From UMGS1649 sp045659265 (GTDB lineage: Bacteria > Bacillota > Clostridia > TANB77 > CAG-465): a stretch of DNA of 6,572 nt. The stretch's first letter is position 1; every line of letters starts with the position of its first letter. Shown here one piece after another: positions 1 through 5,063 of this stretch. The DNA lies in NCBI GenBank assembly GCA_045659265.1, contig JAZOWO010000096.1, positions 1-6,572 on the forward strand, in the 5' to 3' direction. The translations under genes and the position numbers were made by a program. The notes below the pieces were generated by a model. That model saw only the letters and a program-made list of their open reading frames with translations, did no database searches and had not been told where the DNA came from.

Positions 1-91
1 ATTTGATGTTGTTGCTGTAAGCGATACTGTTTTAGTACCTCCTGTAGCTACTTCCTCAGATAATGTTGTTTTATTTAATGTTATAACTGGT
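1..91. repeat. 91-bp direct terminal repeat, left copy
   Basis: These 91 bases are identical to 6482-6572. They encode 30 residues of the BIG2 domain on the minus strand, in the same reading frame in both copies. Identity stops only because the window stops, so the true repeat could be longer or could simply be one locus read twice around a circle. Confidence 0.97.
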
Positions 92-483
92 GCAGGTGCT
101 GGTTTGTTTGTATCATCCCCTGTATACTCTAAAGTCATATCTGAATCCGTCGCTTGAGATATAGTAAATTCATTTCCAGATACAGTTGTTATTGTTGTAC
201 TTCCATCTGCATTTAGCACACCATCATTTTCTATTATCCCTTTATCTTTTAACTCTGTGATAAATTCTTCTACTGTTATTGCTCCTAAATTATCTGTCAT
301 TATTCCATTTTTTATTACTTGTAATCTTGTATATTCTTCAGCATAATTCTGTTTTGTTACAGTATTCTTTGCTCTTCCTATTATTCCACTATCTTCTAAT
401 GCAATTATTGCTGTTGCTGCAAGTATTGCCATTACAAGTATTGTTATACTTAATACTATTAAACTTACACCTTGTTTTCTCAT
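1..483 (-). CDS. Pilin-leader BIG2 surface protein, N-terminal part (runs off left edge)
   Basis: Open from an ATG at 483-481 to the window edge with no stop (161 codons). An AGGGGG ribosome binding site lies 5 nt upstream and a good promoter further up. The N-terminus (MRKQGVSLIVLSITILVMA) is a type IV pilin/pseudopilin-like leader: short basic stretch, Gly5 as the likely prepilin peptidase site, then about 22 hydrophobic residues. The mature +5 position is Val rather than the usual Glu. A charged, probably helical stretch follows (about 30-75), then a Pro-rich linker, then the start of a BIG2 bacterial Ig-like domain (PVITLNKTTLSEEVATGG, from residue 132). It is probably a cell-surface protein anchored or assembled through its pilin-like helix; its ligand is unknown. 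If the 91-bp terminal repeat marks circle closure, the gene continues in frame at 6481 and is 371 residues long. Its leader resembles that of the LRR protein at 3996-2188. Confidence 0.82.
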   Translation of the reverse strand, partial: MRKQGVSLIVLSITILVMAILAATAIIALEDSGIIGRAKNTVTKQNYAEEYTRLQVIKNGIMTDNLGAITVEEFITELKDKGIIENDGVLNADGSTTITTVSGNEFTISQATDSDMTLEYTGDDTNKPAPAPVITLNKTTLSEEVATGGTKTVSLTATTSN

Positions 484-517
484 ATATTCCCCCTAATATA
501 TACTCTCATATATATGT

Positions 518-546
518 ATATTATTACATAATTAATATTTTTTCAA
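518..546 (-). promoter_or_regulatory. Promoter of the pilin-leader BIG2 gene
   Basis: On the minus strand a -35 box TTGAAA (546-541) and a -10 box TAATAT (523-518) are separated by 17 bp, close to the sigma-A consensus. It lies about 35 nt upstream of the ATG at 483 and downstream of the terminator at 583-608, so the gene should be transcribed on its own. Confidence 0.6.
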
Positions 547-569
547 TAGATTTAATATATACATCTTAA

Positions 570-608
570 TATTAAATAGCAAAAGAGCCGTGTTTTCACA
601 CAGCTCTT
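570..608 (-). terminator. Intrinsic terminator after the HipA-N-like gene
   Basis: The arms at 608-599 and 592-583 form a 10-bp stem around a 6-nt loop. Read on the minus strand it is unbroken apart from one U-G wobble; on the plus strand the same position is a C-A mismatch, so the structure favours minus-strand transcription. The tail is only moderately U-rich (UUGCUAUUUAAU after the closing UU of the stem). It lies 11 nt past the stop at 619. Confidence 0.65.
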
Positions 609-618
609 GTAAATTTAT

Positions 619-894
619 TTAATTGTAGTGGTTATCCTTAATGAAGTAATATTCACTGTTAGGATAACGGATTTCATTCTCTTCGCCAAACTTCTTGCAA
701 TTTGCAATTCTGCTTTCGAAGAACGGGATCGGTTCAGACCAATCACGATTGGTCTTTGCATCGACAAAAATGGTATCATCTTTTTCTGCCATTTCTACGG
801 CTCCCATATCGACAACATACTTGTGTTGTCCTGCTTCATTGATGAACAATTCGCCGACTCTAAAGTTCTTAAACCAAACATCATATTTGATCAT
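619..894 (-). CDS. Small HipA N-terminal-like protein (possible HipS-type antitoxin)
   Basis: A 91-residue protein. The ATG at 894 is supported by AAAGGAGA 8 nt upstream. The first ~28 residues (YDVWFKNFRVGELFINEAGQ) fit the N-terminal subdomain of HipA kinases, where a short beta hairpin reads like W-x-N-x-x-VGEL followed by a Gly turn. The second half has a WSEPIPFF...RI segment and a Tyr-rich C-terminus. There is no signal peptide, membrane segment or helix-turn-helix. It lies directly downstream of a HipA/CtkA-like kinase that lacks this subdomain. In HipBST systems the separate small protein HipS neutralises the kinase HipT, and an equivalent role is my inference. Codon use is unlike the neighbours: its seven Ile codons are ATC or ATT with no ATA, and GTC, GGC, CGT and CCG occur, which suggests a different origin. 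It could also be an unrelated small cytosolic protein. The ORF is secure; the function is moderate to low confidence. Confidence 0.75.
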   Translation of the reverse strand: MIKYDVWFKNFRVGELFINEAGQHKYVVDMGAVEMAEKDDTIFVDAKTNRDWSEPIPFFESRIANCKKFGEENEIRYPNSEYYFIKDNHYN

Positions 895-902
895 TGCTAG
901 TA

Positions 903-910
903 TCTCCTTT
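903..910 (-). promoter_or_regulatory. Ribosome binding site of the HipA-N-like gene
   Basis: AAAGGAGA on the minus strand, 8 nt before the ATG at 894. It fixes this start; no other in-frame start upstream has a comparable site. Confidence 0.75.
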
Positions 911-949
911 CACATATAGTGATTAGATTATTATTTTACACGCTATAAT

Positions 950-978
950 AGTATAACATACTTTTTGTTTTATGTCAA
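950..978 (-). promoter_or_regulatory. Near-consensus promoter of the HipA-N-like gene
   Basis: Minus strand: TTGACA (978-973), 17-bp spacer, TATACT (955-950). This is the best promoter match in the window, with a perfect -35 and five of six -10 bases. It begins 3 bp past the stop codon of the upstream kinase gene (984-982). The small gene can therefore be made independently of the kinase, probably at a high level. Predicted start of transcription is near 943. Confidence 0.75.
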
Positions 979-981
979 CTG

Positions 982-2088
982 TTATATTATAATATCATCA
1001 TCACTTCTTTTTCTTCCTTGTATAAATTCATCTCTCATTGTTTCATGTCTATGTTCCATAGCCATTTTTCTGTCTTCAAAACAAGCTGTCGCCATTGCTC
1101 TTACATGCTCTGGTAATCTAGTTCCTATCTTTTCTTCTACTTCAGCTAGCGCTTTAGATATATCTAACTTGCTTATTGTTGTTTCAAAATATTCTGCTAC
1201 TCTTTCATCTTCGCATAAAAAGTCTAGCGTTTTCTTCCACATTTCTTCACTTAGTGAACCAAATTCCTCTTTAGCATTCTGCTTTACACCACCACGTAAT
1301 ATTGCAAAAAAGTTGGCTAACTCTGGTGACATATCACTTGGTATACTTGGTGTTTCTTCCTCTGGTTCTGGAATTATTGAAATCCTAGGTTCTTGCATAG
1401 CAGTGAGTGCGGCTGTTTTCGCCCAACTACCTGCTATTATATTCATCTTGTCTGGTTCGTTACCAAGAACTAATGCTGCTTCCGTATCATACATTGGAGC
1501 AAGTCTTGCAGTTCTTTTACCATTTTCATCCTTGCCAAATATTAAAGATAAGTTTTCTAAATGTCTATCTGCTTCCATTATAGTCAAATCAAAAAGAAGT
1601 TGTTTTCTAAGACTCAACATAACAGAATCTATTTCGTTATCATCAAAACCTTCAGCTTGAAGTTTCTCGTCTAAATTATCAAAAACATGATAAATATCTA
1701 TTGTATCTGGACAAATTTCACTATCTGGTCCATTTCCGATAAGTTCGTAAATAGAAATCATTTCCTCGCCAGGTTTACACATATTTTTTGTTATAAGTCC
1801 AGTTTCACCTTTATATCTAACCATATCGTATTGTGCAGTTTCTATTCCAGCTTGTTTAGCTAATGCACAAGAAATAAGTTCAGAATATTCTGAATTTGGT
1901 TGACCATCAGCATCAGTTTTTACAAGTACGCTTCCACCTTCTATTTCAATCCAATCTTTTTCTCTATTTACGTTACCTCTATATTCACGTTTAGTTTCTA
2001 CTTCACTTTCTTCTACAGCACTGTCAAAATCTATATATCCATCAGGCGATCTATATTCACCTAACTCTTCAAAAGTTTTGTTTATCAT
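982..2088 (-). CDS. HipA/CtkA-like serine/threonine kinase
   Basis: A 368-residue cytosolic protein with the HipA-type kinase core. Visible motifs: the ATP-binding lysine in VLVK57, a helix-C-like glutamate in EYSE70LISCALAKQAGI, the catalytic loop D174-R-H-x-x-N179 (MEADRHLENLSLIF), and the metal-binding Asp in APMYD201TEAAL. These are hallmarks of HipA and CtkA-type kinases, in which an Asp/Arg/His/Asn loop replaces the HRD loop of eukaryotic kinases. The HipA N-terminal subdomain is missing; the first ~45 residues are acidic and unfamiliar. A Pro/Glu-rich linker (about 238-252) leads to a C-terminal helical region (about 254-368) with a charged tail. Relatives phosphorylate targets such as glutamyl- or tryptophanyl-tRNA synthetase; the target here cannot be read from sequence. 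Start ATG 2088 has AGGAGG 5 nt upstream. Codon use (ATA, AGA, GGA) matches the rest of the window. No hipB-like HTH gene is adjacent. Confidence 0.85.
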   Translation of the reverse strand: MINKTFEELGEYRSPDGYIDFDSAVEESEVETKREYRGNVNREKDWIEIEGGSVLVKTDADGQPNSEYSELISCALAKQAGIETAQYDMVRYKGETGLITKNMCKPGEEMISIYELIGNGPDSEICPDTIDIYHVFDNLDEKLQAEGFDDNEIDSVMLSLRKQLLFDLTIMEADRHLENLSLIFGKDENGKRTARLAPMYDTEAALVLGNEPDKMNIIAGSWAKTAALTAMQEPRISIIPEPEEETPSIPSDMSPELANFFAILRGGVKQNAKEEFGSLSEEMWKKTLDFLCEDERVAEYFETTISKLDISKALAEVEEKIGTRLPEHVRAMATACFEDRKMAMEHRHETMRDEFIQGRKRSDDDIII

Positions 2089-2105
2089 ATTAGCCTCCTA
2101 TGGTC

Positions 2106-2135
2106 ATTATAGCATTTATTCTAAAAAAAAATCAA
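2106..2135 (-). promoter_or_regulatory. Promoter of the HipA-like kinase, -35 inside a terminator stem
   Basis: Minus strand: extended -10 TGCTATAAT (TATAAT at 2111-2106) with a -35-like TTGATT (2135-2130), spacer 18 bp. The -35 lies in the stem of the preceding terminator, so termination and re-initiation are packed into about 55 bp. The predicted start (~2099) falls at the AGGAGG site (2099-2094), leaving a very short 5' UTR. Confidence 0.6.
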
Positions 2136-2158
2136 GATGGTATTTTGCCATCTTGATT
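2123..2158 (-). terminator. Intrinsic terminator of the LRR surface protein gene
   Basis: An 11-bp perfect stem (arms 2158-2148 and 2140-2130) with a 7-nt loop is followed on the minus strand by a run of eight or nine U. It lies 30 nt after the stop at 2188. It is nearly identical to the terminator after map (4243-4277). The plus-strand tail is weaker (about five T), so minus-strand use is primary. Confidence 0.9.
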
Positions 2159-2187
2159 TTTATTTCTCTAAGTATTAATTAACCTCA

Positions 2188-3996
2188 TTAGTTAGCTTTA
2201 TAGTTATAATGCAGAGTTGCACCATAACTCGTTGGGTCGCTACTTGAACCATCCTTAACAATTTTTTCCCAATCATCTTTAGAACCAACATAATAAACAT
2301 CTTTCAAGCTAGTACATTTATAAAACGCAGAACTACCTATGTTTCTAACAGTGCTTGGAATAGTTATATTAATTAAACTGCTACAATAATAGAACGCAGC
2401 ATCATCAATGCTCTGTACTCCTTTAGAGATATTAACATTAGATAATTGTGTGCACTCGTAAAACGCATAACTACCAATAATTTTCGTATCATTATGAATA
2501 TTACAAGAAGTAATATTTTCTGATGCAGCAACAGCGAGCACTAAATATGGATTGTTTTTATTACCAAGATACTTAGCATTATCGTATATATTATAAGTAA
2601 GATTTGTACAGTTACGAAACGCCAATGTACCAATAGACATAATAGTATCCGGGATCTCCAAATTAGACAAACTTGTGCAGTATCTAAAAGCTTCCTCACC
2701 AACTGTAGTTACACTATATGGTATTGTAACATTATTTAAACTTGAACAATATTGGAATGCTCTATCACCAATTGCGGTTACGCCATCACGAATTATAACA
2801 CTTGTTAGATTGACACAAGATCGAAATGCTTCTTCTCCAATTTCCTTTACTCCACCTGATATTATAACACTTGCAAGGCTATCACAATTACTAAATACCC
2901 TATTTCCAATACTAGTAACACTATTAGGAAGAGTTACGTTAGTCAAGCTGCTGCAACTATAAAAGGCCGACTCACCAATATTAGTAACACTATTTGGAAT
3001 AACAACATTAGCCAAATTCGTACATCCGTTAAATGCTTCCGAATCAATATTCTTTACACCATATGGAATATCAATATTACTTATACCTGTGCAGCCATAA
3101 AAAGCCCCTTCACCTATTGTAGTTACACTGGCAGGAATTTTTATTCCAGTCAATCCCGAACCAGCAAATGCCATATTTCCTACTCCTGTTTCAACATTAA
3201 AATCTCCTAATCTTAAAATACTTCCGTCATCAGGTAACCACAAATCTCCAGCGACATTAGCTTTTTCCCCTAATTCGAAAGCAAGCTCACTTCCCGTGAA
3301 ATTAATCATCGTTCCGTTTGAAGTTATTTTTCCTTCTCCCCAGCCTAACGCAGACATATCAATAACATTAGTACTATAAACTGCGCTTCCGGCTGGAAGT
3401 TGTTCGGCTAACACCCCATTCTGATACGCTTCAACAGAACCATCTTCATTAAATACTATTCCCGCAATTCCACTCATAGTATAAACTGTATCATAATAAA
3501 AACCATATTCATTTAGTTCTGAAATATCATCTGGAAGAATTTGCCCAATATAAACTGTTCTATTATTTACAACAATTGTCCCGCTCTCAACTAAGTCTTG
3601 CCATGAAATAAGTTGTTCAGAATAATCACTGCCAGTCTTGTAAAGTCCAAACTTTGTTGGGTCTGTTGATTGATTTGAATATTTTTTAGAAGTTATTGTT
3701 ACCCCTTTATCATTTACTACTATATTCCAATTTTCATCAGTTATACCTTGTTTTGCCAACTCTTGCATTACAACGTTGACTATATCATCTCTTTTAGCTG
3801 AATCCATATAAGCATCTGCCCATATTAACGAAGCTAAATCTTGTACTTGTTTTTCATCTGTAAGTTGTACAGCTTGATTTGCTTTATTTATTATCCCTGT
3901 ATTACTTAATGTTATTACTACACTTGCTGCAAGTATTATCATCACTATTATTGTAATGACTAAAACTATTAAGGATATACCTTTTTTCTTTTGCAT
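2188..3996 (-). CDS. BspA-like leucine-rich-repeat surface protein with pilin-like leader
   Basis: A 602-residue protein. The ATG at 3996 has AGGAGGA 7 nt upstream. The N-terminus (MQKKKGISLIVLVITIIVMI) is a pilin/pseudopilin-like leader: Lys-rich, Gly6 as likely cleavage site, and a 24-residue hydrophobic helix with Val, not Glu, at mature +5. Residues ~31-105 resemble the amphipathic pilin-stalk region seen in related clostridial proteins. Residues ~120-285 form a mixed region that includes VYTMSGIAGIVFNEDGSVEA. From residue 295 there are eleven LRR_5/BspA-type repeats, most of 23 residues, with the pattern IG-x-x-AF-x-x-C-x-x-L-x-x-(V/I)-x-IP-x-x-V-x-x-I. The eighth is enlarged by an insertion containing GNKNNPYLVLAVA. 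The C-terminus (DVYYVGSKDDWEKI...ATLHYNYKAN) is the usual end of this family. BspA-like proteins bind host or neighbour surfaces; that role is inferred. The gene is alone between an attenuator-like leader and a terminator. Confidence 0.9.
   Translation of the reverse strand: MQKKKGISLIVLVITIIVMIILAASVVITLSNTGIINKANQAVQLTDEKQVQDLASLIWADAYMDSAKRDDIVNVVMQELAKQGITDENWNIVVNDKGVTITSKKYSNQSTDPTKFGLYKTGSDYSEQLISWQDLVESGTIVVNNRTVYIGQILPDDISELNEYGFYYDTVYTMSGIAGIVFNEDGSVEAYQNGVLAEQLPAGSAVYSTNVIDMSALGWGEGKITSNGTMINFTGSELAFELGEKANVAGDLWLPDDGSILRLGDFNVETGVGNMAFAGSGLTGIKIPASVTTIGEGAFYGCTGISNIDIPYGVKNIDSEAFNGCTNLANVVIPNSVTNIGESAFYSCSSLTNVTLPNSVTSIGNRVFSNCDSLASVIISGGVKEIGEEAFRSCVNLTSVIIRDGVTAIGDRAFQYCSSLNNVTIPYSVTTVGEEAFRYCTSLSNLEIPDTIMSIGTLAFRNCTNLTYNIYDNAKYLGNKNNPYLVLAVAASENITSCNIHNDTKIIGSYAFYECTQLSNVNISKGVQSIDDAAFYYCSSLINITIPSTVRNIGSSAFYKCTSLKDVYYVGSKDDWEKIVKDGSSSDPTSYGATLHYNYKAN
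2272..3114 (-). repeat. Eleven BspA-type LRR units (69-bp period)
   Basis: Residues 295-575 of the LRR protein. Seven consecutive 23-residue units are followed by one 52-residue unit with an insertion, then three further units. The repeated anchors are (G/D)-x-x-(A/V)-F-x-x-C and the trailing I/V. The nucleotide copies have diverged, so this is a protein repeat rather than a recent DNA duplication. Confidence 0.88.
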
Positions 3997-4009
3997 TTTC
4001 TATTCCTCC

Positions 4010-4025
4010 TTTTTGCATGCAAAAA
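4010..4025. repeat. 16-bp perfect palindrome between attenuator and RBS
   Basis: TTTTTGCATGCAAAAA reads the same on both strands. It overlaps the U-run of the hairpin at 4026-4066 and touches the AGGAGGA site of the LRR gene (4010-4004). It could be an operator, or a small RNA hairpin (6 bp with a CAUG loop) next to the ribosome binding site. Its function is unknown. Confidence 0.6.
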
Positions 4026-4066
4026 AGCAAAGCAGCACATACCTATTTAGTATGTGTTACTTTGCT
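4020..4066 (-). terminator. Intrinsic terminator (putative attenuator) in the LRR gene leader
   Basis: On the minus strand AGCAAAG (4066-4060) pairs with CTTTGCT (4032-4026), and CACATAC (4056-4050) pairs with GTATGTG (4042-4036). Between them lie a U-G pair, an A-U pair and one A-C mismatch; the loop is 7 nt. Six U follow directly. It lies inside the predicted transcript of the LRR gene, about 25 nt before its start codon, so it must be overcome for expression. The stop codon of the upstream short ORF (4045-4043) falls in the loop. Confidence 0.8.
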
Positions 4067-4180
4067 AGTTTCTATTTTGATTTGAGGTGCAAAAAACGCT
4101 TCTAATGTTTGTTCATTAGAAAGTATTGTGTGTGTGTGTGTGTGTGTGTGTACAGCCGCAAGGCTTTCAGCGTTTTTCAT
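4043..4180 (-). CDS. Short leader ORF with (CA)12 microsatellite
   Basis: A 45-codon ORF starting MKNAESLAAV, then four His-Thr pairs encoded by the dinucleotide repeat, then ILSNEQTLEAFFAPQI and a Lys/Thr-rich end at TAG (4045-4043). An SD-like AGAGAGGT lies 9 nt upstream and a promoter just before that, so it is the first ORF on the LRR-gene transcript. I recognise no protein family and it may act only in cis. Losing one CA unit would end translation at the TAA at 4118-4116; gaining one would end it at the TAG at 4104-4102. With the present 12 units the frame stays open into the loop of the downstream terminator. Translation is predicted, not proven. Confidence 0.5.
   Translation of the reverse strand: MKNAESLAAVHTHTHTHTILSNEQTLEAFFAPQIKIETSKVTHTK
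4092..4177. other. Nested inverted repeats around the microsatellite
   Basis: AAAAACGCT (4092-4100 on plus) is complementary to AGCGTTTTT (4169-4177), a 9-bp outer stem. Inside it are a 7-bp hairpin (TCTAATG/CATTAGA, 4101-4120), the TG/CA repeat, and a 4-bp hairpin (AGCC-GCAA-GGCT, 4154-4165) whose loop is GNRA-type on the plus strand only. On the minus-strand transcript the outer stem would pair the start of the leader ORF with a site just before the terminator. It matches no riboswitch consensus I know (T-box, c-di-GMP-I, preQ1 and fluoride compared by eye). Confidence 0.5.
4127..4150. repeat. (TG)12/(CA)12 dinucleotide microsatellite
   Basis: Twelve perfect TG units on the plus strand (24 bp), uncommon for bacterial DNA. 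Such tracts are prone to slipped-strand mispairing. It lies inside the leader ORF of the LRR surface protein gene, about 130-155 bp upstream of that gene's start codon. Confidence 0.97.
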
Positions 4181-4207
4181 CTTTTGTTTACCTCTCTTTA
4201 TTTCTTT

Positions 4208-4236
4208 ATTTTATATCATTTTTGTATTTTTTACAA
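4208..4236 (-). promoter_or_regulatory. Predicted promoter of the leader ORF/LRR gene
   Basis: Minus strand: TTGTAA (4236-4231) and an extended -10 region TGATATAAAAT (4218-4208). Spacing is 15 bp to TATAAA or 17 bp to TAAAAT. It lies directly after the map terminator and predicts a transcript starting near 4202, just before the SD-like site at 4197-4190. Confidence 0.5.
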
Positions 4237-4242
4237 TACTCT

Positions 4243-4277
4243 AAAAAAAAATCAAGATAGTTTTTACTATCTTGATT
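4243..4277 (-). terminator. Intrinsic terminator after map
   Basis: An 11-bp perfect stem (arms 4277-4267 and 4260-4250), 6-nt loop, and a run of eight or nine U on the minus strand. It begins 7 nt after the map stop codon. Near-copy of the terminator at 2123-2158, with one A-T to G-C stem-pair change. Confidence 0.93.
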
Positions 4278-4283
4278 CTTCTT

Positions 4284-5049
4284 TTACAATGTTAAGATTT
4301 CTGGTCCTTCTTCAGTTATTACAATAGTGTTTTCGTAATATGCTGAAAGCTTTTTATCTCTAGTAGTTACAACCCACTTATCTTTTCCTACAACTACTTC
4401 TGGTGATCCTGCAACAACCATTGGTTCTATTGCAAGTGCCATACCTACTTGTAGTCTTTCGCCTCTACCCTTTTTACCTATATTAGGTACGCCTGGGTCT
4501 TCATGCATTTCTCTACCAATACCATGACCTTGGTATTCTCTTAGAAGATTAAATCCTGCTCCTTCAACCACTGTTTGAATTGCATTAGATATATCTCCTA
4601 TTCTATTACCTGCCACAGCTTGATCTACTCCTGCAAAAAAGGCTTGTTCTGTAACTTGTATTAGTTTCTTAGCAAGCGGTGAGCCTTCACCAACTATAAA
4701 CGTTCTTCCTGCATCGGCATGGAATCCGTCCCTTATATACTCCAACGTCTACGCTAACTACATCGCCTTTTTTAAGAGGTCTTGAGTCTGGTATTCCGTG
4801 GATTATATCTTCATTTACACTAATACATGTTGCATGGGTGTATGTCTTACCACCTGGATAAGGACATTCTACTCCTCTAAACGATGGAACTGCTCCATGT
4901 TTAATCATTACACTTTCTGCTACGTAATCTAAATATGAAGTTGTTACGCCTTCGCGGACATTCTTTTTAATTTCACTTAAAACTTCTTTCATAATCTCCG
5001 CTGGTACTCTCATTTGTTCAATTTCTTTTTTAGATTTTATATACACCAT
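4284..5049 (-). pseudogene. map: Type I methionine aminopeptidase, interrupted by a one-base frameshift
   Basis: Removes the initiator Met from new proteins in the cytosol; a metal-dependent pita-bread-fold enzyme. The reading frame from ATG 5049 is correct up to ...VVSVDVGVYK (residue 106), then goes out of frame. The true continuation, DGFHADAGRTF, is read in another frame to the stop at 4284. One extra G in the GGG run complementary to 4730-4732 explains it. With that base removed the protein is 254 residues, normal for the family, and all metal ligands are present: D101, D112, H175, E208, E239, plus active-site H84 and H182. These match E. coli D97, D108, H171, E204, E235, H79 and H178 with a constant offset. 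The gene starts 14 nt after adk; a GGAG overlapping the adk stop codon probably serves as RBS. The break may be a sequencing/assembly error or a real, possibly redundant, dead copy. Confidence 0.9.
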
Positions 5050-5063
5050 TGTTTAACCGTCTC

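Noticed and set aside
279..569. 96-codon plus-strand ORF, Leu/Tyr-rich
   Set aside because: Antisense of the pilin-like leader and its AT-rich upstream region; low-complexity product and no RBS.
628..919. Two overlapping plus-strand ORFs
   Set aside because: Shadows of the 91-aa minus-strand gene, which has a promoter, RBS and terminator; the plus strand has none.
965..1660. 231-codon plus-strand ORF
   Set aside because: Lies entirely antisense to the kinase, whose frame has clear catalytic motifs; the plus translation is Ser/Leu-rich with no domain and no good RBS.
2675..2962. 95-codon plus-strand ORF
   Set aside because: Mirror of the LRR repeats; its own periodicity simply reflects the 69-bp protein repeat on the other strand.
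2272..3114. Regular 69-bp repeats as a CRISPR array
   Set aside because: The repeats are in-frame, diverged LRR units with no constant repeat/variable spacer structure, and no cas gene is nearby.
4026..4180. T-box, c-di-GMP or other known riboswitch upstream of the LRR gene
   Set aside because: No T-box core sequence and no recognisable ligand-binding core on either strand; a leader ORF plus terminator explains the structure better.
4109..4327. Plus-strand ORF with Cys-Val repeats
   Set aside because: Produced by reading the TG microsatellite; it crosses the map terminator and the map stop codon and has no RBS.
4284..4745. Second half of map as an independent gene starting at 4745
   Set aside because: It starts inside the conserved VDVGVY region, lacks the N-terminal third and the first metal ligand, and has no RBS; it is the frameshifted continuation of map.
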